Below are positions 10,852 through 20,701 of a DNA stretch of 64,000 nt, in pieces. The translations under genes were made by a program, and so were the position numbers. Below the pieces are notes generated by a model that worked only from the letters and a program-made list of their open reading frames with translations, had not been told where the DNA came from and searched no databases. Location of the stretch: NCBI GenBank assembly GCA_017893485.1, contig CM030367.1, forward strand, positions 83,272,853 through 83,336,852, given 5' to 3'. Positions within the stretch are counted from its first letter, which is position 1; every line of letters begins with the position of its first letter. The stretch comes from Hemerocallis citrina. Its lineage: Eukaryota; Streptophyta; Magnoliopsida; Asparagales; Asphodelaceae.

Positions 10852-11400
10852 ATGGTTCGGGGTCCACGTTCGGCTCGACCTCATCTCCTCGGCTCGTCTC
10901 CGGACGAGCCAGGGGTAGATCGCCGTTCGGAATTGCTCCCACAGCCGTTGAACTACATCGATGGTTCGGAGTCCAACACTCGGCTCGACTTTACCTCCTC
11001 GGCTCGTCTCCGAACAAGCCAGGGGTAGATCGCCGTTCGGAATTGCTCCCACAGCCATTGAACTACACCGATGGTTCGGAGTCCAACACTCGGCTCGACT
11101 TTACCTCCTCGGCTCGTCTCCGGACGAGCCAGGGGTAGATCGCCGTTCGGAATTGCTCCCACAGCCGTTGAACTACACCGATGGTTCGGAGTCCAACACT
11201 CGGCTCGACTTTACCTCCTCGGCTCGTCTCCGGACGAGCCAGGGGTAGATTGCCGTTCAGAATTGCTCCCACAGCCGTTGAACTACACCGATGGTTCGGA
11301 GTCCAACACTCGGCTCGACTTTACCTCCTCGGCTCGTCTCCGGACGAGCCAGGGGTAGATCGCTGTTCGGAATTGCTCCCACAACCGTCGAACCACTACA
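10852..11400 (+). repeat. E1 110-bp tandem array (five copies)
   Basis: Units start near 10,852, 10,961, 11,071, 11,181 and 11,291, each 109-110 bp and nearly identical, with a degenerate sixth start at 11,401. Each has a module reading TTCGGAGTCCAACACTCGG, a middle rich in CTCGTCTCCGGACGAGCC (an inverted repeat able to form a hairpin) and a module CGGAATTGCTCCCACAGCC. E2 has an array at the same place (32,476-33,160) with the same two outer modules but a different middle. Its role is unknown. Confidence 0.9.
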
Positions 11401-11562
11401 ATGGACCCGGAGTCCAACACTTAGCTCCCGGTCCCCCCAAGCTTGCTTCGCGGTAGACTAGGAGTGATCCACCCCTCGGCTCCGCCAGCGAGGGGATACC
11501 GAAGTTACGTTTCGGCCGCATAATTCAAGCAATCTCGCCTAGCAGCCGAAGCCCGAAGGCAT
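11401..11562 (+). other. E1 spacer between arrays
   Basis: GC-rich linker between the 110-bp array and the 223-bp repeats, beginning with a decayed start of another 110-bp unit. No coding feature is seen. Confidence 0.5.
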
Positions 11563-12300
11563 ATGCCTTCGGTAGGAAACCGAGCAAGTGCCTTTCCGAC
11601 CCTGCAAACGGAGAAAACTCACTTTCTCCTCAACTTTCGCGCATGATCTCAATCAGACGGCTCAGATCTTGCCGAGGGCACTAGACGACAAGATAGTGTT
11701 TTCTTGGGAAACGCGCCTGTCTTGAGATGCGCATCGTCATCCGACGGCTCAGACTGCGCCACGACATTCGGATGGTCCAAATCCCATGCCTCCGGTCGGC
11801 AACCGAGCAAGTGCCTTCCCGAGCTCGCAAATGGGGAAAATGCACTTTCTCCTCAACTTTCGCGCATGATCTCAATCAGACGGCCCAGATCTTGCCGAGG
11901 GCACTAGACGACAAGATAGTGTTTTCTTGGGAAACGCGCCTGTCTTGAGATGCACATCGTCATCCGACGGCTCAGACTGCGCCACGACATTCGGATGGTC
12001 CAAATCCCATGCCTCTGGTCGGCAACCGAGCAAGTGCCTTCCCGAGCTCGCAAACGGGGAAAACGCACTTTCTCCTCAACTTTCGTGTATGATCTCGATC
12101 AGACGGCGCAGATCTTGCCACCTACGCTAAACGACAAGATAACATTTTCTTGGGAACTGAGCCGCCTCGAGATTCGCACCTACGCTAAACGACAAAATGG
12201 CGCTTTCTTGGGGACAGAGCCGCCTAGGATTTCGTGCCGTACCTTGTCAAAGTCGCTAAACGACAAAATACCGTACTCATGGGAACCCGTTCGGTTCAAA
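11563..12300 (+). repeat. E1 left array of the 223-bp repeat family
   Basis: Units start at 11,563, 11,786 and 12,009 (period 223), the third incomplete. It is followed by about three shorter derivatives at 12,123-12,295. Each carries a core with GACGGCTCAGATCTTGCC, then CGACAAGATAGTGTTTTCT, and a GAGCAAGTGCCTTCCCGAGC block. The same family lies at 16,929-17,515 on the other side of the antisense unit and, inverted with the element, in E3 (62,490 onward). Translated frames in it are by-products of the repeat. Confidence 0.9.
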
Positions 12301-12396
12301 CATTCTCGCCGACGGAAATCACATGCTCGGTTCAAGGACCCCGGCGCGATCAACACAGTTATAAGCAAAACAAGAACGCAGAGCAACAAAGAGAAT

Positions 12397-12402
12397 TTTA
12401 TT
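12397..12402 (-). terminator. Possible poly(A) signal of the antisense unit
   Basis: AATAAA on the minus strand, about 90 bases after the last antisense open block ends at 12,493. I saw no such hexamer behind the earlier antisense blocks at 14,141-13,932. E2 has one at 33,215-33,220 on the same strand. Confidence 0.45.
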
Positions 12403-12492
12403 AATGTTTAGGACACAATACAAAGCTGTCTTTCCCCGGTTACAAAATGTCAAAAAGCAAAAAATATGGAGCCGACCCATTACACTTAGCCC

Positions 12493-12924
12493 TCATATGG
12501 AAAAATCTTCACTAGACTGTTCGGCTGCCTGTTCGTCTTCCTCGGCTGGTAGCTCCCCTGCATCGTTCCGAAGCTTCGCTACCACAGTCTGCAAGTGTCG
12601 AATCTCCGAGAGCAAATCATCCCGCTCAGCTATAATCTTCGACTGGTTGTGCCGAATACACTTGATCCGAAGAGCGTTGCTGAACGCGGTTTGCGAATCC
12701 TCGTCCCCTCCTGCAGGGTTCAGCTCGGCGATCCTATCGTCCAGACGCTGGATCTCGGCTTCCCGTAGGTCGAGGACGGACAAAAGGTGAGCCCGCTCAC
12801 CCTCAGCTCGGCGTAACTCCAGCTCGACGCTCCTAGGACTCAGAGCCGCTGCCCCAGATGAGGCTTTGGATTCAGAATCATCATCCGAGCCGTACAGATC
12901 GGCATATGAATCGGACGCCTCGAG
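12493..12924 (-). CDS. E1 antisense block 5: acidic coiled-coil exon
   Basis: Open minus-strand block of 144 codons including the stop, starting after a strong acceptor (pyrimidine tract then CAG just upstream of 12,924) in phase 0. It opens LEASDSYADLYGSDDDSE, then has long charged helices (VELELRRAEGERAHLLSVL and IAERDDLLSEIRHLQTVV) typical of a coiled coil, and an acidic end. It could be spliced from a possible donor GTTTAG at 13,175, also phase 0, but the E2 unit ends without an obvious counterpart. So it may be a terminal exon used only in E1, or a separate small gene. No enzymatic motif is seen. Confidence 0.5.
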   Translation of the reverse strand, partial: LEASDSYADLYGSDDDSESKASSGAAALSPRSVELELRRAEGERAHLLSVLDLREAEIQRLDDRIAELNPAGGDEDSQTAFSNALRIKCIRHNQSKIIAERDDLLSEIRHLQTVVAKLRNDAGELPAEEDEQAAEQSSEDFSI

Positions 12925-13169
12925 CTGAAAAAAGGGGAAAACGAACAGCAAAGTTTCAATACACTGCCGAAGTCCAACACTTGAAAGTTTTCTAAAAAAG
13001 ATTCGCATTCAGACATAATAATGTTACACACGGTCGAACCGACCCTACAACAACGTTTTACAACAAATCAAAAGGGACATGAAGCGACATGATCAAGTTC
13101 TCTTCGGAAGGGGAACGCTTCGGTTTAAGGAAACGCGAGGACGACGAGGCCTGCCCTCCGAGCTCGATC

Positions 13170-13931
13170 CTAAACCAACGAAGCGCGACCCCCCTCGCTG
13201 CTGGCCCTAACTGCGGCGCCGACCGAGGCCCCGCTTGACGAGACGGCCGCACTGCTCTGAGCGTCGGCCGGACTCCGTCTGGTCATAGGCGAGCGTGTCG
13301 CAAGTTCGTAAAAAGAAATCCCTCTCTCGCTCTCTTCACGAGTACAGGACGTACTGCGGACGTTAGCCCTCGCCGGCACAGGCTTGAGCGACGCGACCTC
13401 TTCCTCCAGTTCAATGATTCTGTCTCTCAGCGCGTCGTCCTTCGCCATCTTCTTCGGACGAGAGGGTCTTGACGAGCCTGAGGCGGTGGCTTCATCAGTC
13501 GCAAGCCGTCGGAAGTGGGTGACCTCGATCCCCCTATCTATCGTGATCCTTCTGAGCTTGTCGACTTCGGCCAATAGCCTCTTGCGCTCGGTCGATGCGT
13601 TCTCCAGCTCGGAAGTCAGTTTCTCTTCCGCCGCCGAGCGTTCTTTCTCCGCTAATTCCAAGTGTTGGACCTCGGCCAAAAGGTCGTCATTCTTCTGCTC
13701 GGCGGCACCGAGCTCTCTACGGAGCCGCTCGACTTCGCCTTCGGGACAAACAGATTGGGGGTACTTTCGCAGTTGACACAGCTCGCGACAGTACCTCCGC
13801 AGAGCTGCCTTCGTCGCCTCCAGCCGGCCGAGCAGGAGAAATCGATTCTGTCGGCTCTGCCAGAGCTCACCCTTCGTTTTCGCCAGCTCCTTCCGAAGGT
13901 ATACAACCTCCGTGATCGGACCTAACTTCAC
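13170..13931 (-). CDS. E1 antisense block 4: coiled-coil exon
   Basis: Minus-strand block of 253 codons plus stop that begins after an acceptor (CCCCACTTTTCAG, cut before 13,931) in phase 0. Content is almost wholly heptad-like: VVYLRKELAKTKGELWQS, then ERLRRELGAAEQKNDDLL, then EEKLTSELENASTERKRLL, a basic segment, another helix (RDRIIELEEEVASLKP) and a Ser/Ala-rich tail. The homologous block in E2 is 34,104-33,402; in both, the frame ends in Val and a stop at the same place, which argues that this is a real terminus in some transcripts. It may follow exon 3 through a weak donor at 14,153 (GTCGAC), phase 0 on both sides. Confidence 0.6.
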   Translation of the reverse strand: MKLGPITEVVYLRKELAKTKGELWQSRQNRFLLLGRLEATKAALRRYCRELCQLRKYPQSVCPEGEVERLRRELGAAEQKNDDLLAEVQHLELAEKERSAAEEKLTSELENASTERKRLLAEVDKLRRITIDRGIEVTHFRRLATDEATASGSSRPSRPKKMAKDDALRDRIIELEEEVASLKPVPARANVRSTSCTREESERGISFYELATRSPMTRRSPADAQSSAAVSSSGASVGAAVRASSEGGRASLV

Positions 13932-14141
13932 CTGAAAAGTGGGGATAAATCCGATGGGACAATACACGGAAACATCTACAACTAGTCACACACAAATCCG
14001 AGGCTCAACACTTGGATAAATTTTGGCCAAACAAAACATTTTCATTCAAATCTAAGGGAAAGGTTTTACAAAAGTGGTGGCCAGTCCGCGGTTGGGCTTA
14101 CAAAAAGACAAAACAGCGAAAGATAAAAAGAGACAACCGAG

Positions 14142-16559
14142 TCAGGGGTCGACCTTTTTGTCGTTCGGGTCCGTCGACCCCCCGGTCTTGTCCTCGCCAT
14201 CACCCTCGCCTCCACCTTCGCTCCAGCACTCCTCCTCAGAGTCGTCCGCCTCTTCGTCCTCGGCCTCGGTCTCCCCTGGGCCTTCGACGACTTCCGTCTC
14301 TCCCTCGGGGTCGAGCAACCCCTCGGGAACACCCTCCTCCCCTTCCACGGGGTCGTAGAAGTTGTAGACGGATGTGTCGAAGCCCGGGTTCTTAGCAGCT
14401 ACATGTTGCAAGGCTCGACCGTAGGCATCCGCCATGTTCTGGAGCATGTGCTGCGCGGCCTCCTCCTGCACGGCCTTTCTCACCTTCTTCACCTTCTTCA
14501 GGTGTTTGGCCTTGATCTTCTCGGACCTCTTCCGAGCCGTCTCCGCTTCCGACCGAGCCTTGGCCAGCGCCTCCTTCAGCTCGGCAACCTCTTTCTCCGC
14601 TCCCGACCGAGCGTTGGCCAGCTCCTCCTTCAGCTCGGCTGCCTCCTTCTCAAGCTTGGCCGCCGTGTCCTTCGACAGATGAATGGCGTCGGCCAGCTGC
14701 TTCTCCAGGCCCCCCACTGCGGCAGCCCTCTTCGTCGAGAGAAGCTGCTCGGCATCAAGCTGCTGCGCGACCTTGACGCGCTCCGCCCTCTCCCGCTCGT
14801 TCTCCTGCTCCTTGTCCGCCAACTCCTCGACCAGGAAGTTGAAGTGGCAGAGAGTCTGAAAGAGAACAACACGTTAAAACCCGAACCCAAGAACTTAGAA
14901 AAATTCTAAGAAAGAAATTTGGAGGAAGGGGGGTTCGGCCCACTTACCGACATAGTATTCCGAGCAATCTGCATCACGGTGTCCCCTCCCATCCCGGCCT
15001 TCAGGGTCGCTCGATGCTTCCGGGTCGGCAGGTGTCTCACCGCCTCCATGCAGATGTTCCCGTCGCCCAAGAAGCCGTCGACGTTCATCACCTGCCAGTC
15101 GGGGACGAAGATCTGCTTATGACGCTCGGTCAAGATCTTCTCCGCATCGGCAGTAAGGGGCGGAACTTGGAGGGACAATGCCTCCTTCGCGCCGAACACA
15201 CCGCTCGACGAGCCGGGAGTATCTCCCTTCGAGATCGGTGTCGGCACATCCGAGGTCGGTGGGTTGAGGACCGGCGCATCCGAGGTCGGAGGGTCAAGGA
15301 CCGGCGCATTCGGGGTCGGAGGGTCGAGGACCATGACTTCCCCCTGCTCGAGGACCATGACCTTCGGATGGTCGGCGAGCTTCGCCACCGAGGGCTTCTT
15401 CGGGGCTCGGCTGTCCTGAGGCCCTGCTGACGGCCTCTTCCTCTTCGCCTCCTACTCCGACCTACCCTTCGCCATCAAAGCCTTGTAATCCAACTTCATC
15501 GTCTCTGCACAAACCGAATGAAAAAACTTAGAAAAATTTTCATGGACTTTAAACAAAGAGTACAAATACCAGAGGCATACTAGGGTCGATCGGACTGAGA
15601 CCCCCTCGGAACAGATCCTCCTCGGTAATGTCTTTCCAGCTTAGCGCTGGCAGGGCGAGGAGCTTCTTCTGGACTTCCGCCTCCTCGGCACTCAGCGCCA
15701 CCTCCTTCTTTGTGCGCTTGGGCAGGCCTTCCTTCGCCCAAACCGTCGGTATCACCCACGGCGCAGGGGCTCGGATAATAAAATACTTCTCCTTCCAATG
15801 TTTGATCGAGTCCGGATTCTCGATCAGCTTCACGCCCGTCCGGGGCGAAAGAAGAAACCTTTGTTCGTCTCGCCTCGGCTGACAAGGTCGGTAGAGGCTC
15901 CGGAAGAGGAACATAGTCGGCTTGCCGCCAACCTCTTGGCATCGGAGGACGAATGCCGTGACGTGCCTCCACGTGTTCGGCATCAGCTGGGCGGGGCTCA
16001 ACCCGTACCAGGTCAACACATCCACAACGAACGGGTGGAGGGGAAACCGGAGTCCGGCAATTAGGGAATCGACCGGAAAGACGCACACGTCCGACGAGGA
16101 CTTTGTGTTGGCTCGGAAACCCGGCCCAGGGAGGAGCAGTCCGTAGTCGGCGGGGATCCGGAAACCCTCTCGGATCAGACGAAGATCGGTCTCGGTAAGA
16201 GACGATATCCTATGGTCCACCTCGGACAGCTCCCTCGGCTCGTTCTCCTCCACCAGCTTAGCCGTGCCTTGGGTGACTCTCTCCAAGGTATCCTCGGCAT
16301 AGTCCCGGACGCCTCCCACACTCGACAGAGTAATAGGCTGCCGACCGAACGCTCCCGCCGTCTTCGGCGCTTCCACGATCGTGACCACGGCCTTGCCCTC
16401 CCGGGACACCGTCGCCACCTCCTTAGGCAGCTCGGCCACTTCGCCCACTCTGTCCGGACGAACGACATTCTGATCGCTCGGCTCTACTACCTCCTTCCCT
16501 TTATCCCCTCGGCCAACGGCTTGCTCCGAGGCGGGGGTCTCATCCGAGATCTTAACCAT
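14142..16559 (-). CDS. E1 antisense gene, exons 1-3: PF04195-like (gypsy-type transposon) protein
   Basis: Exon 1 runs 16,559-15,581, exon 2 15,504-14,948, exon 3 14,855-14,142. Introns of 76 and 92 bp have donors GTATGC and GTAAGT and acceptors GTGCAG and TTTCAG. Phases fit exactly (979 + 557 + 714 bases = 750 codons). The start MVKISDETPASEQ is chosen because the E2 copy starts at the equivalent place. Residues about 150-250 hold a block with VFPVDSLIAGLRFPLHPF and LMPNTWRHVTAFV, which I recognise as the 'putative gypsy type transposon' domain (PF04195). Exon 2 has repeats of the type LDPPTSDAPV and exon 3 a long Glu/Lys/Ala coiled coil with an acidic tail. One internal TAG (15,452-15,454, minus) is the only lesion found. 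Function unknown. Confidence 0.75.
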
Positions 16560-16749
16560 TTTTTCTAAGAGAGAAGGGAAAGAGACTGACCTTGAAGTGA
16601 TATGTACGGTCGGAAAGTTCACCGGAAGCAAGGAACGCTACCGCAACAGCTAGCACCGCCACCAGAGAGCTGAAAACTTCGAAGCAAAGTGAGAACCGAA
16701 GAGAGAGAGTAAAAGTAAAAAGTGAGACTTGGTCTGGGGGGGGGTGAAG

Positions 16750-16756
16750 ATTTATA
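16750..16756 (-). promoter_or_regulatory. TATA box of the E1 antisense gene
   Basis: TATAAAT on the minus strand, about 190 bases upstream of the antisense ATG at 16,559. E2 has TATAAAT at 37,045-37,039, about 165 bases upstream of its antisense ATG, in otherwise poorly conserved sequence. In both cases a C-run lies just downstream. Conservation of spacing supports a dedicated promoter. Confidence 0.65.
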
Positions 16757-16928
16757 GTAAAAATGGAACGTCCCTTGGACTTCCAAACGAATAAGTGCGA
16801 CCTTTGGGTTGCTCTCGAAACGTCGCGAAGGCCCATCACCACTGTCTCCTTCACCATGTCAACTAGCTCGGCGCCAGGGAATCTGAATCCGAGCTACACG
16901 CAATCCGAACTTGTCTGCAACAGGGTCC

Positions 16929-17515
16929 GGTCGGAATCCGAGCAAGTGCCTTCCCGAGCTCGCAAACGGAGAAAACACACTTTCTCCTCAACTTTCGCAC
17001 CTGATCTCGATTAGACGTCCCAGATCTCGCCGAGGACACTAAACGACAAGATAGTGTTTTCTTGAGAAATGTGCCCGTCTCGAGATGCGCGTCGCCATCC
17101 GACGGCTCAGAGCGCGCCACTTCGCTCGGCCTTCCGAGACCCCCTGCCTTCGGTCGACTACCGAGCAAGTGCCTTTCCGAGCTCGCAATCGGAGAAAAAA
17201 GACACCGAGCTCTCACAACCATTGGATCTTCCAAAAAATCGTGCTCTTGATGATGAACCGTCCAGATTGCGCCACGTGTGCTAAAGGACAAGATAGCGTT
17301 TTCTTGGGAAACGCGCCACCATCCGATGGCTCAGATTGCGCCACGTCGCTCGGAACGCCGAACCCCCCTAGTCTCCGGTCGGCAGCCGAGCAAGTGCCCT
17401 TCCGAGCTCGCAAACGGAGGAAAAATCTGCCGAGCGATGGAGACCGTCAGATCTCTCAGAAAATCACGCCCGACGGCGATCAAAGGTCCAGATTGTGCCA
17501 CGCCATAAATCAGTA
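16929..17515 (+). repeat. E1 right array of the 223-bp repeat family
   Basis: Three diverged units with the GAGCAAGTGCC block at about 16,939, 17,162 and 17,387 (periods 223 and 225). They repeat the family found at 11,563-12,300, in the same orientation, on the opposite side of the antisense gene. Relative to that gene this array is upstream of its TATA box. Elements such as GCGCCACGTGTG (17,270 region) and GCGCCACGTCG carry ACGT cores. Confidence 0.88.
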
Positions 17516-17905
17516 TTAAAAATCGTTTTTTATTTATTTAAATCGCTTTATTTATTTAAAAATTGCGAAAAAGTTGCTAAAAATTCGGGGAAATTAACTA
17601 AAAATTCTGGAAAATAATTAAAATTCGGGGGTACATTTTTGAGCCCCCGAACGAACAATTATCGCCTAGAAAGTACTGTTAAGGTCCCCGAACGATTAGT
17701 AAGCACATCGCAAAATTAAATAAATGGCCCGAAAAAAATGAATAAAAGCCGTCAAATACTCGATGTGGCTGGAGAACAACGCATGGCGTCAAAAAGTTAC
17801 CTCACTACCCCTTCGAGATTCTAAAGTCCACCATATGGACTCCGATACAACTTCGCTAGCCAACAAAACAGTCAAACTACTCCTCAAAGGCTGATCACGC
17901 TCAGT
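17516..17905 (+). other. E1 AT-rich spacer before the PPT
   Basis: AT-rich non-coding region with several short units reading AAAAATTCGGGG. The E3 element has the same region inverted (61,884-62,260) at high similarity, and E2 has a more diverged AT-rich spacer (37,800-38,100). No gene is seen. Confidence 0.6.
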
Positions 17906-17908
17906 CTT

Positions 17909-17925
17909 TAGGAGTGGGGGGCTCG
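17909..17925 (+). other. E1 polypurine tract
   Basis: AGGAGTGGGGGGCTCG immediately precedes the 3' LTR. E2 has AGGAGTGGGGAGCTCG at the same place. This is the expected second-strand primer. Confidence 0.85.
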
Positions 17926-18516
17926 TGATATGGCTAAAAATGGGGTTAAATCGGAACCGTCCAGATTGAGCACGAATCTTGAAGTTCGGGGGTAAAAAGG
18001 TAACTTCACATACGAGCGGATCCAAAGCGGTTACTGAATCTCCTTCTCGCAGATCCAATAACCCACGAATGAATCCACACCTATTGGGTACGGGTTCCGA
18101 CCCGAGACGAACCCAAATCAACAAGAGACAAATCAGGATCCATGATTTGACCAAGTCAATGGCCCTGATTTGCTCTCACCGGGAATCAAGGAAAGATTTC
18201 CTAAAACAGACTGAGGATTTTGCTCCCGGCTGTTACACAGAAAACCAGACCCTTAAACAACTCCCCTGGCGACTATAAATACAACCCCTCTGCCTCCATG
18301 ACCAGGTTAATCATTCTTTCACCACTTTTAAGCTCTTTCTTAATCTCTTCCGATTACTGACAAGAGCGTCGGATGGTGCGTCGCCGGAATCAACCCCGGT
18401 GTTTTGCACTCCCTTGCAGGTCGCGGCAGGAGCAAGAAGGCTGAGTCAACTGTTCAGGTTTCTCTCGGACTCACAAATTCTATCTGTTTACCCCCACACC
18501 GAAATCAGCGGTAACA
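17926..18516 (+). repeat. E1 3' LTR
   Basis: 591 bp, same ends and TATA box (18,274-18,281) as the 5' LTR; about nine substitutions between the two were counted by eye. It is followed by the duplication GGTTG and then the remainder of LTR B. Confidence 0.95.
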
Positions 18517-20143
18517 GGTTGAAATACTGAAATACTGCCACTGTATAGTCTTGTAAAATTCATATAAAATTCAATTCTTTGTAAAAATTTGATTTCTTAG
18601 AATTTTCAGAAAGGTTAACGAGTCTAATACAATTTCTTAGTTCTGATTTTTCTCAAATTATCATTTGCAATGCTGAATAGATAAAAAACCGGAATGTGTA
18701 CGAATTTCCAGCAACCACTCAACTACTAACCAGTTCTGAGTTTAGATTTTATTAAAATAGTAAACGACCTCCAAATCTTATGAAATTTTAAAGGGATGTT
18801 CCTGACACATACAAGATGCTCTCTAAAAAGTTTTATCTTCAGATTCTAACTATTTTATTAAATAAAATTTTCTGATTGGAAAACAAAACTAAAAACAGTA
18901 ACTTTTCTTGGCATGAATTAGTAACTTTGTGTACAAATCTATATTCATATCATTTAATCCAATCATGATGTACTACCATTCAATCAAACAACATCAATCA
19001 ACTTACTTTCATGACAATCTTTCAATTAGCATGCATTTTCATTCTAAATATCATAATTACAATTTAATCACTACTCATATGCATACCTATTTTATATATC
19101 ACTTTGCCTACACATGCATGAAGCTATAATTTAGAAAGTTCAAGAAGGCACCCACCTCAATGAAGATTCTAATATAGAAGAAAACTCCTGGAAGTTTCTC
19201 CTAGCTCCAAGAATGGGACTCCCTTCTCCTCCTAGCAAGATCTCATTCCTCCAAGCAAGAACTCAAACAACTCTCTCTTTCTTCTTTTCTTTTCTTTCTT
19301 TTCGTATCGTTCTTATCTTTTGTTTCGTTTGATTTTTGGAGCAAGATTTCATGAAGAAAAGGGGGTGGTATTTATAGGGTTAAATTGGTGAATGACACCC
19401 ATTACCCAAAACTAAATAGCCATTAACAAAATTAATCACATACTCACCATTACTACACAAACCCCCACCTCTTTTCTTTCCTTCATGATTTGGCCAACCC
19501 TTGGATTTCCCACATGTGCACACTTCTCATTCATTTGTTTAATTATTTGATTATAACCTAAATGTATATACTGGTCACATGACAAGTGTAGGATTTAAAA
19601 GTGTTTATTTAAAGTAGAATAAATTAATGGGCTTCTTCTTTTTAATGAATTTCTAGTGGGCTTGAAAAGAGACTTTAGGTCTATGGATTTTTAATAATAT
19701 AAAATAACTGAATGTAAAATAAAATGAGAAAGAAATGTGCATGACATCTTAGAAAATTTTACAAATAAAATGCATAGAAAAATTTATGTGCAATGCACAT
19801 GCCAAATATAAAAAATTAATTTGAGAGAACGAAAAGCAGTCAAAATACAAAACATGTATATTTAATAATGTTACAGATATTTCACGTAATAGAAAATATA
19901 TGTAATCGACACATCTATTGAAAACACGTGCAATGTACGTAAAAACATAAGGATTAAAATAAATATTTGAGTTGGTTAAAGATAGGAATGAAATGAGTTT
20001 TGAGAAAATGAAAAACATATAAATAATCAAAATATGATATTTATATAAAAATACGTTATGAATATTATTCATAACGGTACAAAATACACGTGCGTAATAC
20101 ACAAAGGCAAAATTGTCTTTACCTAAATTTGCGGGGTGTTACA
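18517..20143 (-). mobile_element. Solo LTR B, 5' part (minus strand)
   Basis: Continuation of LTR B after E1. On the minus strand it starts TGTAACACCCCGCAAATTT at 20,143 and includes a run of ACGTGCAT-type motifs (19,780-20,090) that recurs in the LTR remnant at 40,010-40,634. A TATA box (CTATAAATACC, minus, near 19,375) lies in the promoter position. No PBS adjoins 20,143 and no coding region is seen, consistent with a solo LTR. Confidence 0.75.
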
Positions 20144-20701
20144 AGACCCAAGCTTAAAAATCCAAGGAAATATTAAGAAAAAAGAGATTTTTGGTTCACA
20201 ACAGGGGAATAGGCGGCTGCTGCTAATATATAGGTTAGGACTTGGTTTTTAGGGTTTCTCAAAGTTTACAAAAATACTCCTCAAGAAAATTATTTATTTA
20301 CATATATGGATCCTTCCAATTATTAGTTAATCAAATCAATTTAAAATAAAATAAAATTAAATCCCTTCACTCTCTTGATTTGGCCGACCAATATGCACAG
20401 CCCATAAAATCAAAATCTGGAGTTTTTTTTACCCAAAGTGGCGATTTTGCACAAAAGTCCTTCATTTTTGAGTATTTGCAAATATGTCATAAATCATTCA
20501 TAAAAATCCAGAAAATTTATAAAAAATATTTACTGATAAATGGTAAATTTTCCAAATAGATTTTCTAAATTTGTATTTTCCAAGAACAATATTTGCACGT
20601 GCAAAATGATAAATTTCAAAAAAATGTTTATTAAATCACAAAAATTCATTTTAAATCACTATTGATTCCAAAAACATTATTTAAAATTCTAGGGTGTTAT
20701 A
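20144..20701 (-). mobile_element. Solo LTR A, 5' part (minus strand)
   Basis: Continuation of LTR A after B. The terminus GGGTGTTATA at 20,701 would read TATAACACCC on the minus strand, so the canonical TG has mutated. A TATA-like ATATATTAG (minus) is near 20,230. No gene is seen. Confidence 0.55.

Larger units (their letters stand above)
4274..18516 (+). mobile_element. E1: nearly complete Tat-lineage Ty3/Gypsy retrotransposon
   Basis: The element is 14,243 bp with two 591-bp LTRs starting TGATATGG and ending AACA, flanked by perfect duplications GGTTG (4,269-4,273 and 18,517-18,521). Order on the plus strand: LTR, PBS, gag, protease, RT, degenerate RNase H, second RNase H, integrase, tandem array, 223-bp repeats, antisense gene unit on the minus strand, more 223-bp repeats, AT-rich spacer, PPT, LTR. 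Two RNase H domains, no chromodomain and an antisense open region downstream of integrase are hallmarks of the plant Tat lineage (Grande/Retand/Ogre relatives). The sense frame carries six stops and two frameshifts, so E1 is non-autonomous now. By eye the LTRs differ at about nine positions, indicating fairly recent insertion. Confidence 0.93.

Noticed and set aside
10839..11456. Repeated frames of 91-99 codons in the tandem array, CRISPR-like regularity
   Set aside because: The units are contiguous 110-bp copies with no unique spacers, so not CRISPR; the frames arise because the period is not a multiple of three and stops are few.
12404..13925. Plus-strand Ser-rich frames between the arrays and the antisense gene
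   Set aside because: They are complements of coiled-coil exons on the minus strand.
14403..14909. Leu-rich plus-strand frame of 168 codons
   Set aside because: Complement of the Glu/Lys-rich antisense coiled coil; the minus-strand frame has splice sites and homology to E2.
16559..16620. Leader intron just before the antisense ATG
   Set aside because: GT...AG borders exist but the gap would be about 40 bases in E1 and 25 in E2, below usable plant intron length.
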